Position numbers and translations under genes: made by a program. Positions 1 to 5,517 of a stretch of DNA of 5,517 bases are shown piece by piece (position 1 is the first letter of the stretch; each line of letters starts with the position of its first letter). The stretch lies in NCBI GenBank assembly GCA_015523645.1, contig WAJY01000098.1, positions 1 to 5,517 of the forward strand. The letters are read 5' to 3'. This DNA comes from Geoglobus sp. GTDB lineage: Archaea; Halobacteriota; Archaeoglobi; Archaeoglobales; Archaeoglobaceae. Below the pieces are notes generated by a model that did no database searches, had not been told where the DNA came from, and worked only from the letters and a program-made list of their open reading frames with translations.

Positions 1-1
1 A

Positions 2-82
2 TTCTTTGCTTATTTGAGGTGCATATATTACTAAGCCAAAATGCTGAGGAGAACGAGACAACTTCTCAATTCTAAATAACAT
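2..82 (-). CDS. Possible 5' end of an unidentified protein, running off the left edge
   Basis: An open frame starts at an ATG (complement of 80-82) and stays open for 27 codons to the window edge. It begins MLFRIEKLSRSPQHF and continues GLVIYAPQISKE. An in-frame TGA lies four codons upstream of the ATG, so no longer version of the reading frame is possible. There is no Shine-Dalgarno. An AT-rich stretch at about 100-111 lies where a TATA box for a leaderless transcript would be. I do not recognise the family. The short stretch with a hydrophobic strand followed by a Pro would be compatible with a small DNA-binding or AbrB-like N-terminus, but that is a guess. An open frame of this length can arise by chance in AT-rich DNA, so this is a tentative partial gene. 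Confidence 0.3.
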   Translation of the reverse strand, partial: MLFRIEKLSRSPQHFGLVIYAPQISKE

Positions 83-173
83 GACAAATAAAGTTCAGTA
101 TTTTACATATGATATTGAAACTAATAATCTAATTCTTCTCTCACCACATGAAAAATTTTTAATGTTCTTGATC

Positions 174-448
174 TCAAAAACCGAGCTCTCTGGCACCTCT
201 CACTGTTACGAAGGAGCTGTAGTGGTTAATGCCCTTCTTTACATCCACCTTCTCGAAATTTTTCAAGCGTTTGTTTGCAGTCTGTATTATCTTTTTCAGC
301 CATATGACATAGCTTCTCGCTCTGTAGTCGGATGTATCTTTAGCAATTAAATCGCTGACAAACTTATTAACGATATCATAATCCTGAAAGACTCTTTTCT
401 GAAGTTCTCTAGTGCTCTAGACAGTTTCTTGTGGGAATGGAAGTTCAT
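174..448 (-). pseudogene. Decayed tyrosine recombinase/integrase, N-terminal core-binding domain only
   Basis: Read on the minus strand, 174-416 gives a continuous protein-like frame of 80 residues. It includes QDYDIVNKFVSDLIAKD, then YVIWLKKIIQTANKRL, then FEKVDVKKGINHYSSF. This pattern of helices, with a final Val-Asp-Val-Lys-Lys segment, resembles the N-terminal SAM-like core-binding domain of phage-type tyrosine recombinases. The gene is broken. The ATG at 448 is preceded by an excellent Shine-Dalgarno (GAGGTGAT, complement of 452-459) but opens a different frame that stops after 32 codons. Adding one G after the ATG would give MELPFPQETV in the integrase frame. An in-frame TAG at 417-419 would then interrupt it. 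The frame ends in a TGA at 174-176, and the catalytic domain with the Arg-His-Arg-Tyr residues is absent. The family call rests on pattern resemblance only. The decay (frameshift, nonsense codon, truncation) is read directly from the sequence. Confidence 0.55.
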
Positions 449-451
449 GGA

Positions 452-459
452 ATCACCTC
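452..459 (-). promoter_or_regulatory. Strong Shine-Dalgarno ahead of the broken recombinase gene
   Basis: The minus-strand reading GAGGTGAT matches the archaeal 16S rRNA 3' end almost perfectly and sits three bases before the ATG at 448. That spacing is a little short from the end of the match but normal from its centre. It supports the view that a real translated gene once began here. A TATA-like AGCATATAA lies at 471-479 on the same strand, but it is so close that a transcript starting 25 nt downstream would lack this site. The true promoter may therefore be elsewhere. Confidence 0.5.
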
Positions 460-522
460 GCACATCGGTGTTATATGCTTAGATCCCTTTCTGAAAGTCA
501 TCAGGGAACTGAAGCAGAGGTC

Positions 523-550
523 AGTACTCCGTCTCCGGAGATACTTTTTT
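523..550 (+). terminator. Hairpin followed by a T-run
   Basis: AGTA-CTCC (523-530) pairs with GGAG-A-TACT (537-545), leaving one bulged A and a six-base loop. A run of T follows to 550. On the plus strand this looks like an intrinsic terminator. No plus-strand gene is visible upstream, so it could end an unrecognised transcript or insulate cbiZ from antisense transcription through the recombinase remnant. It may also be a chance structure. Confidence 0.3.
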
Positions 551-618
551 AAATTAGAAAACACTTATTCAGGAAGAAAACTGAGCCAATCTTAACTTAA
601 TTGAAAGGCAACACCATC

Positions 619-626
619 TTTAATAA
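619..626 (+). promoter_or_regulatory. TATA-like element of cbiZ
   Basis: TTTAATAA is centred about 27 bases upstream of the cbiZ ATG at 650. In archaea the TATA box lies about 25-27 bases before the transcription start, so the transcript would begin at or near the start codon. The bases just before the ATG (ATCACCACC) contain no Shine-Dalgarno, which fits leaderless translation. Confidence 0.5.
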
Positions 627-649
627 CAAATACCGCTCAAATCACCACC

Positions 650-1213
650 ATGAGGTACTTTATCAAAGATAACACCCTGATCATTGAAGGTTCATTCAAT
701 GCTATTAGCTCAGGCTTGCTTGGGGGTTGGAAAAGAGTTGAATGCATTTTCAATCACAGCGTGGATAAAAACTTCGATCTCGAAGACCCCATTAGATACA
801 TCAAAGTCTTGGCAAAAAAACTTGGAATAAACAGGTATTTTGGCTTGCTGACATCGGTGCCGATGGATAAGCTTTCCATTGTAAGGAAGGATGAAATCAC
901 AGCTTTTGTCACCGCTGGGGTTAAAAATCCAAATGAAGAGCTGAGAAAAGTTGGAACGATAAACATAATTTTGGTTATCGAAGCTGATCTTTCAGACGGT
1001 GGGATGGTTAATGCAGTAATAACTGCCACTGAAGCTAAGAGCTCAGCACTGCTAGAGTCTGGTTTCAATTTTACCGGAACAAACACTGATGCTGTAGTTG
1101 TAGCTAAAACCTCTGGAAAGTATTTTGAGTATGCAGGACCGGCAAGTGAGCTTGGCAGAAAGATATGGTTTGCTGTTAAAAAGGGTGTGAAGGAGAGCTT
1201 ATCAAAATGGTAG
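650..1213 (+). CDS. cbiZ: Adenosylcobinamide amidohydrolase CbiZ
   Basis: This 187-residue cytoplasmic enzyme hydrolyses the amide bond of adenosylcobinamide, releasing the aminopropanol arm and giving adenosylcobyric acid. This lets archaea salvage scavenged cobinamide into coenzyme B12. Family hallmarks seen here are AFVTAGVKNP (85-94), the long conserved core GTINIILVIEADLSDGG (102-118) followed by TATEAKSSAL (125-134), and TGTNTDAVVVA (142-152) near the C-terminus. No signal peptide or membrane segment is present. The length fits a single-domain CbiZ and both ends look complete. The ATG is chosen because the TATA-like element at 619-626 places the transcript start on it. No other cobalamin gene is in the window, so the gene appears to stand alone, with its own promoter and a possible terminator just downstream. 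The family assignment is secure; the substrate is taken from family knowledge. Confidence 0.9.
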   Translation: MRYFIKDNTLIIEGSFNAISSGLLGGWKRVECIFNHSVDKNFDLEDPIRYIKVLAKKLGINRYFGLLTSVPMDKLSIVRKDEITAFVTAGVKNPNEELRKVGTINIILVIEADLSDGGMVNAVITATEAKSSALLESGFNFTGTNTDAVVVAKTSGKYFEYAGPASELGRKIWFAVKKGVKESLSKW

Positions 1214-1223
1214 TCATTTAAAC

Positions 1224-1252
1224 TCCATCTTCTGCAACGATGGAAAATTTTT
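1224..1252 (+). terminator. Possible cbiZ terminator hairpin with T-run
   Basis: TCCATC (1224-1229) pairs with GATGGA (1239-1244) across a nine-base loop. AAA and a run of five T (1248-1252) follow. It begins 11 bases after the cbiZ stop codon, where a terminator is expected. The T-run also forms part of the TATA-like element of the next gene. The stem is only 6 bp, so the call is tentative. Confidence 0.35.
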
Positions 1253-1255
1253 AAG
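1242..1255 (+). promoter_or_regulatory. BRE/TATA promoter of the reverse gyrase gene
   Basis: A purine-rich GGAAAA (1242-1247), like the archaeal TFB-recognition element, is followed directly by TTTTTAAG (1248-1255). The latter is centred about 26-27 bases before the ATG at 1278. The bases before the ATG (AACCTTCTTTC) carry no Shine-Dalgarno. The arrangement predicts a leaderless mRNA and transcription of rgy independent of cbiZ. Confidence 0.55.
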
Positions 1256-1277
1256 TCTGTTTTCAGAACCTTCTTTC

Positions 1278-4200
1278 ATGATTTTCACAAGCTATGAGGG
1301 TTTGTGTGAGATATGTCAATCTGATCTCACAGAAAGAGAAATTGAGGCAAAGATGTGTCTCAAAAAAAATAGATCACTTTGCTCTCATAAAACTGATATC
1401 TATATCTCAGAATTTGTAGAATTTTTTAAAAAAGCAGTTGGAGAGCCGAGGAGCATTCAGGTATTTTGGGCAAGGAGGATTTTTGATAATGAGAGCTTTG
1501 CAGCAGTCGCTCCAACAGGAATTGGAAAAACATCTTTTGGAATACTTATGTCACTTTTTCTCGCAAAAAAGGGAAAGAAGTCCTACCTGATTTTTCCAAC
1601 AACACTTCTTGTCAGGCAGGCTGTGGATAAAATTCTCGAGTATTCTGAGAAAGTTGGGATGAATGTTAGCTTCAATGAGAAAAATGAGAATTTGAGCATT
1701 GCCTATTATCATGGAAATCTGCCAAAACAAGAAAAAGAGGAGTTTTTTAAGCTTTTAGATAGCAATGATTACGATTTGCTCCTCACAACCACAGCCTTTC
1801 TTTCTAAGAATTTCGAGATCATAAGAACAACATTCGATTTTATTTTTGTAGATGATGTTGATGCTGTGCTTAAATCCTCACGGAACGTTGATAGAATTCT
1901 TCATCTCCTTGGTTTTTCTAAAACTAGAGAGGGGTGGAAAGGAGCAGCTAAAGGTGTTCTGATGGTGTCAACAGCCACTGCAAAAAAGGGAGAGAAGGTT
2001 AGACTCTTCAGGGAGCTTCTGAATTTTGATGTAGGAACAACAACCCATGTGGTTAGAAACATAGAGGACATAGCTGTCGATGACACGGGAATTGAAACAT
2101 TGAAGAACATACTTAGAATGATGGGAAGAGGGGGGATAATATATGCCGAGAGTTTTGAGGAGTCGGAAAGAATTTTTGAGATTCTTAAGGATGAATTCAA
2201 AATAGGAATTGTTGGGTCAAAATCAAAAAAAGATTATGAGCTTTTCGAAAAAGGTGAGCTAGACTACCTGGTTGGAACAGCTTACTATTACGGAACCTTG
2301 GTTAGGGGCTTGGACTTGCCCGAGTTGATAAGATTTGTGGTTTTTGTTAAGGCTCCGGTTTTCAGAGTGAGGATAGAGGATTTTGAAAACATAAGCCCTA
2401 GGATGCTTAGGATCATTGCTCTTCTTTTCAGAGATGACGAAAGGGTTAGAAAAATCCTGCCCTATCTTAATAACCTCTCAACTTTCCAATTAAACAACCT
2501 CAAGTCAATTCTCAAAGAACTAATTGAAAAAGGGGAAGCAGCAGCAGAGGATGTTGTTTTAAAAAGAGGAGAGATAGTATTTCCTGATATAAGAACATAC
2601 ATTCAAGGCTCTGGCAGAGCTTCAAGACTGTTTGCAGGGGGAATAACAAAAGGAGCAAGCTTTTTGCTTGAAGATGATAGAGACGTTTTAAGATCATTTG
2701 TTAAGAGAGCAAGATACTATGATATAGAATTCAAGAGCATTAACGAGATTGACACAGCGAAGCTTTTGAAGGAGATCGAGGATACAAGAATGAGATTTAG
2801 AGAGAGATACGCTCTAAAGGACTTAATCAAACCAACTCTCTTTATAGTTGAGAGTCCGACTAAGGCGAGACAGATAGCGAGATTCTTTGGTCAACCGAGC
2901 TTGAAGGTTTTTGGAGATGGGGATAGCGTTTTAATTGCCTATGAAGTGCCCACACCGGAGAAAATTCTCCTCGTTACCGCAACCCTCGGACACATCACAG
3001 ACTTGATTACTAACAGAGCTTTTCATGGTGTTGAGGTTTACGATCACACATTCAGACCGATCTATGCTTCAATAAAGAGGTGCAAGAATTGCTCGTATCA
3101 GTTTACTGAAGAGACTGAAAGATGCCCGAAATGTGGAAGTGATAGCATAGATGATTCGAAATTGAGAATCCAGTTTCTCAGGAAGATTGCAAGGCAAACG
3201 GGCTCAGTTATCATAGGGACGGATCCTGATGCTGAGGGTGAGAAAATTGCATGGGATCTTGCAAATCTTTTAAGGGGATGCGGAGAGGTGAAGAGGGCTG
3301 AGTTTCATGAGGTGACGAGAGGTGCAATAAGCAGTGCGCTAAAAAAGCTTAGGGACATTGATGAGAGGCGTGTGAAGGCTCAGATAGTAAGGAGGATTGA
3401 AGACAGATGGATTGGATTTGTTTTGAGCCACAAGCTTTGGGACAGGTTTAACAACAAAAACCTTTCGGCAGGCAGAGCCCAGTCCCCAGTTCTCGGATGG
3501 GTAATTGAGAGAGCAAAAGAGCATGCCAAAAGGAAGAAGATTGCGTTCATCGAGAACTTGAATCTTTATGTTGAGGATGTTGATAAAGAGGATCTGACAG
3601 TTGAAGTAAGAGTTTTGGAGAGAAAGGCAGAGAGTAGAGTGCCTTTACCTCCATACACAACCGACAGCATGCTAAAGGATGGAAATTCCATACTAAAGAT
3701 GTCAGCTAGCGAGATAATGAAGATTGCTCAGGATCTCTTTGAGAGCGGTTTGATAACCTACCACAGAACTGATTCAACAAGCGTTAGCGACACAGGATTA
3801 AGAATTGCCAGAGAGTATCTTGGAGAGGAATTTTACGGAAGGAGATGGGAGATGGAGGGGGCTCATGAGTGCATAAGACCGACAAGGGCAATAGACAGGT
3901 ATGACTTACAGAGGTTGATTCAGGAGAATGTTGTTGTTGCCGAGGGGATTACATGGAGACACCTCTCACTCTACGATCTCATTTTCAGGAGGTTCATGGC
4001 AAGCCAGTGCAGAAACTTCAATGTTGAGATAGTCAGATACAAGATAAATGTAAATGGAAAGGAATTGGAGGAGGAGAGAATTGTTAAGGCAGATGGAAAG
4101 GCATACGAGCTATACAAGTCTGTGTGGGTTAAAGACGAGATACCGGAAGGTGTTCACAGAGTGAAAGCAAGGATTTTGAAGATTCCAGGAGCACCTCTTT

Positions 4201-4499
4201 ACACACAGTCCGACCTTATTTCCCTTATGAAGGAAAAGGGAATCGGGAGACCATCAACATATGCCACAATACTTGAAAAGCTTTTCTTGAGGAACTATGT
4301 GATTGAAAAAAATGGGAAGCTTATCCCAACAAGCATCGGGAAAAGGGTATACAGCTTTCTCTCCAAAACCTACGAAAAGTTCGTTTCGGAGGAGAGAACG
4401 AAGATTCTTGAAGAAAAAATGGATCAGATCGAGAGAGGCAATGCGGAGTATCTTGATGTCTTGAATGAGCTTTACGAGGAGATCATGGAGATTGAGTAA
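1278..4499 (+). CDS. rgy: Reverse gyrase (helicase-topoisomerase IA fusion)
   Basis: This 1073-residue protein uses ATP to introduce positive supercoils into DNA and is the hallmark enzyme of hyperthermophiles. The order is: N-terminal zinc finger (Cys10, 13, 27, 35); a GEPRSIQ segment (55-61); Walker A APTGIGKT (78-85); Walker B DDVD (192-195); VSTAT motif III (230-234); GTLVRGLDLP (339-348); motif VI QGSGRASR (443-450). The topoisomerase IA half starts near 515. It has the Toprim glutamate Glu525 in IVESPTKA, a second zinc finger (Cys602, 605, 616, 619), the acidic triad DPDAE (Asp649, Asp651, Glu653), LSAGRAQ (729-735), the catalytic Tyr828 in ITYHRTDS, AHECIRPT (862-869) and GIGRPSTYATI (988-998). 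All catalytic residues and both zinc fingers are intact, and the length is normal for a single-chain reverse gyrase. No intein or frameshift is seen. The last 17 bases overlap the convergent gene at 4483. Confidence 0.98.
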   Translation: MIFTSYEGLCEICQSDLTEREIEAKMCLKKNRSLCSHKTDIYISEFVEFFKKAVGEPRSIQVFWARRIFDNESFAAVAPTGIGKTSFGILMSLFLAKKGKKSYLIFPTTLLVRQAVDKILEYSEKVGMNVSFNEKNENLSIAYYHGNLPKQEKEEFFKLLDSNDYDLLLTTTAFLSKNFEIIRTTFDFIFVDDVDAVLKSSRNVDRILHLLGFSKTREGWKGAAKGVLMVSTATAKKGEKVRLFRELLNFDVGTTTHVVRNIEDIAVDDTGIETLKNILRMMGRGGIIYAESFEESERIFEILKDEFKIGIVGSKSKKDYELFEKGELDYLVGTAYYYGTLVRGLDLPELIRFVVFVKAPVFRVRIEDFENISPRMLRIIALLFRDDERVRKILPYLNNLSTFQLNNLKSILKELIEKGEAAAEDVVLKRGEIVFPDIRTYIQGSGRASRLFAGGITKGASFLLEDDRDVLRSFVKRARYYDIEFKSINEIDTAKLLKEIEDTRMRFRERYALKDLIKPTLFIVESPTKARQIARFFGQPSLKVFGDGDSVLIAYEVPTPEKILLVTATLGHITDLITNRAFHGVEVYDHTFRPIYASIKRCKNCSYQFTEETERCPKCGSDSIDDSKLRIQFLRKIARQTGSVIIGTDPDAEGEKIAWDLANLLRGCGEVKRAEFHEVTRGAISSALKKLRDIDERRVKAQIVRRIEDRWIGFVLSHKLWDRFNNKNLSAGRAQSPVLGWVIERAKEHAKRKKIAFIENLNLYVEDVDKEDLTVEVRVLERKAESRVPLPPYTTDSMLKDGNSILKMSASEIMKIAQDLFESGLITYHRTDSTSVSDTGLRIAREYLGEEFYGRRWEMEGAHECIRPTRAIDRYDLQRLIQENVVVAEGITWRHLSLYDLIFRRFMASQCRNFNVEIVRYKINVNGKELEEERIVKADGKAYELYKSVWVKDEIPEGVHRVKARILKIPGAPLYTQSDLISLMKEKGIGRPSTYATILEKLFLRNYVIEKNGKLIPTSIGKRVYSFLSKTYEKFVSEERTKILEEKMDQIERGNAEYLDVLNELYEEIMEIE

Positions 4500-4785
4500 G
4501 CTTCTCCCTCAAAGACTTCTTTTTTCCCTCAATTGTGCCTCCACTCACCCTGTAGTCTGATTTGATTACCATGTAAACCCTACCAACTCCCATTTCCAAG
4601 AGTCTTTTGTTTATCTCCTCCAAAAGTTCCCCAAGCTCTATGTAGTTCTCAATCTCAACAACAGTGCCCATTGAAGAGAGCTCGTATCTAAGCCCCTTTC
4701 TTTCTATAACTTTCAAAGCTTCTGCAATGAACTTGCTGAGCGATTCTCCAACACCTATTGGCACAACAGATATCTCGACAATCAT
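4483..4785 (-). CDS. MTH1187/YkoF-family thiamine-binding-like protein
   Basis: This 100-residue protein belongs to the small MTH1187 family (formerly UPF0045/DUF77), which has a ferredoxin-like fold and forms oligomers. Members are thought to bind thiamine or a related pyrimidine, but the cellular role is unproven. Family features here are a beta-strand start with PIG (MIVEISVVPIGVG), a helix beginning SLSKFIAEAL, the RYELSSMGTVVE segment (about 31-42), and a helix then strand GVGRVYMVIKSDYR (about 66-79). The start is placed at the ATG at 4785. The frame is open upstream to a TTG at 4797, but MIVEIS matches the usual family start and no Shine-Dalgarno favours the longer form. The gene lies 39 bases after ftsZ2 on the same strand. 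The T-rich gap between them could hold an ftsZ2 terminator, so co-transcription is uncertain. Its 3' end overlaps the end of rgy by 17 bp, encoding the last residues LTQSP. Confidence 0.85.
   Translation of the reverse strand: MIVEISVVPIGVGESLSKFIAEALKVIERKGLRYELSSMGTVVEIENYIELGELLEEINKRLLEMGVGRVYMVIKSDYRVSGGTIEGKKKSLREKLTQSP
4517..4525 (+). terminator. Possible T-tract terminator of rgy
   Basis: TTCTTTTTT lies 18-26 bases after the rgy stop codon on the plus strand. Euryarchaeal transcripts often end at such T-tracts without a hairpin. On the opposite strand these bases encode the Lys-rich end of the convergent gene, so the tract may exist only for coding reasons. Confidence 0.25.
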
Positions 4786-4786
4786 C

Positions 4787-4816
4787 AAAAATAACAAAAA
4801 TGGGAAAAAAGTAAAA
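4787..4816 (-). terminator. T-rich tract after ftsZ2, likely termination zone
   Basis: Read on the minus strand, the 39-base gap has four T-runs: T4 (4813-4816), T6 (4805-4810), T5 (4796-4800) and T5 (4787-4791). There is no strong hairpin. Serial T-runs are typical of euryarchaeal termination after the stop codon. The same bases could supply a TATA-like element (TTTTACTTTTTT) for the thiamine-binding-like gene, so terminator and promoter may coincide. Confidence 0.4.
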
Positions 4817-4824
4817 CTTTTTGA

Positions 4825-5517
4825 CTAAAGAACATCAATTCCATTGTAGTTCTTTGCCACCATTGATGGTACAGGCTGTCTTCCGGTAGCTGAGAATGGG
4901 TAGCTCTCAGCCCTTCCTTCATTATCGCTGTGGTGCTTCTTGCGATACCTCTCTTCACCACTAAATATTCTCTCAGGCTTTACACCGGTCATTATCGCAG
5001 TAACCCTAACTATGCTTTCAAACTCCTTTGCTATTCTGGCACCCCATATCACCATAGCATTGTCAGATATCTCAAAGGTTAAGTTGTTGACTATCTCCTC
5101 AGCCTCCTTTATCGTTAGGTCTGGACCCCCAGTTATGTGGATCAGAGCACCTGTTGCACCCCTGTAGTCCACTTCAAGCAGTGGATGGGACAGGCAGTCT
5201 CTCACAACCTCGTTTGATTTGTTCTGGGACTTTGCTTCACCAACAAGCATAACTGCAACGCCACCATGCTCCATTATTGCTCTAACATCTGCAAAGTCAA
5301 TGTTCATCAGTGAGGGCTTCGTTATCGTATCTACTATTCCCTTTATGGTTTCTGCGACAATCTGATCCATAACGCTGAATGCCTGCTCAATTGGCAGGTT
5401 TGGGACGTATTCAAGAAGCTTGTTGTTGTCGAGAACAATAACGGTATCAGCATGCTTTTCCAGCTCATCAAGCCCCTCCATAGCCTTGCTTATTCTTGCT
5501 CTCTCAACCTTGAAAGG
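4825..5517 (-). CDS. ftsZ2: Cell division GTPase FtsZ, archaeal FtsZ2 type (5' end missing)
   Basis: The visible 230 residues are the C-terminal two thirds of FtsZ, the tubulin-like GTPase that polymerises into the division ring at mid-cell. The frame continues upstream of the ATG at 5481 to the window edge ([12 protein letters not shown]), so that ATG is internal. The GTP-binding half with the Gly-rich signature is off the window. Seen here are [19 protein letters not shown], the T7 synergy loop NIDFADVR (5281-5304), which completes the GTPase site of the next subunit, [21 protein letters not shown], and WGARI then TAIMTGV. The wording NKSNEVV, MLVGE and YVPNLP fits FtsZ2 better than FtsZ1, whose equivalent region differs; this is from memory of haloarchaeal proteins. 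After the core comes a linker of about 45 residues, with a basic RYRKKHH patch, ending in GIDVL. That end may be a partner-binding tail. Confidence 0.93.
   Translation of the reverse strand, partial: PFKVERARISKAMEGLDELEKHADTVIVLDNNKLLEYVPNLPIEQAFSVMDQIVAETIKGIVDTITKPSLMNIDFADVRAIMEHGGVAVMLVGEAKSQNKSNEVVRDCLSHPLLEVDYRGATGALIHITGGPDLTIKEAEEIVNNLTFEISDNAMVIWGARIAKEFESIVRVTAIMTGVKPERIFSGEERYRKKHHSDNEGRAESYPFSATGRQPVPSMVAKNYNGIDVL

Larger units (their letters stand above)
449..649. other. Intergenic tract between the decayed recombinase and cbiZ
   Basis: About 200 bases with no convincing gene. The minus strand has a 39-codon frame with a GTG start (445-564), whose TGA overlaps the recombinase ATG as ATGA. 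It is basic (contains KKYLRRRSTDL) but has no ribosome binding site and matches nothing I know. The plus strand has a hairpin with a T-run (523-550) and the cbiZ TATA element. The stretch is probably the upstream region of the dead recombinase gene joined to the cbiZ promoter. Confidence 0.5.

Noticed and set aside
94..119. Imperfect inverted repeat TTCAGTAT / ATATTGAA
   Set aside because: It is short, AT-rich and has one wobble pair. It has no T-run or second copy, so chance is likely.
81..350. An 89-codon plus-strand open frame
   Set aside because: It lies antisense to the recombinase-like frame, has no ribosome binding site, and its translation resembles no family. The minus-strand reading is far more protein-like.
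491..515. CTGATGA and CTGA words suggesting a C/D box guide RNA
   Set aside because: The C-box match has the wrong first base, and no properly spaced D, C' and D' boxes were found.
593..612. ATTGAAAG, resembling the end of archaeal CRISPR repeats
   Set aside because: It occurs once, without the rest of a repeat and without spacers or further copies.
754..1086. Antisense open frame within cbiZ, and similar ones within rgy and ftsZ2
   Set aside because: All lie opposite clearly recognised conserved proteins and have translations typical of antisense shadows.
4786..4797. TTG start at 4797 adding four residues to the thiamine-binding-like protein
   Set aside because: The ATG at 4785 matches the usual family N-terminus, and the extra residues come from a T-rich spacer with no Shine-Dalgarno.

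Overview
This window looks archaeal, most likely from a hyperthermophilic member of the Archaeoglobales. A complete reverse gyrase points to a hyperthermophile. The archaeal cobinamide-salvage enzyme CbiZ and an FtsZ of the archaeal FtsZ2 type point to the Euryarchaeota. From memory the reverse gyrase reads closest to the Archaeoglobus fulgidus protein; this was not checked by a search. The DNA is AT-rich for that group.

Layout. Positions 1-649 hold no intact gene. On the minus strand there is the possible 5' end of a gene leaving the window (2-82). A decayed remnant of a tyrosine recombinase follows (174-448), still carrying a good Shine-Dalgarno sequence. Positions 449-649 are an AT-rich intergenic tract with a hairpin plus T-run and the cbiZ promoter. 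On the plus strand come cbiZ (650-1213) and the large reverse gyrase gene rgy (1278-4499). Both have a TATA-like element about 27 nt upstream of the ATG and no Shine-Dalgarno, so both are probably read as leaderless transcripts. On the minus strand, entering from the right edge, are the 3' two thirds of ftsZ2 (4825-5517, 5' end off the window) and a small MTH1187-family thiamine-binding-like gene (4483-4785) that meets rgy tail to tail with a 17-bp overlap.

How the genes relate. Reverse gyrase (positive supercoiling), FtsZ2 (division ring), CbiZ (B12 precursor salvage) and the MTH1187-like protein are housekeeping or metabolic functions with no obvious shared pathway. Separate promoters and convergent orientation support independent control. 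I see no sign of a novel multi-gene system. The least ordinary part is the degraded recombinase region at the left, which suggests a former integration or a relic of a mobile element.
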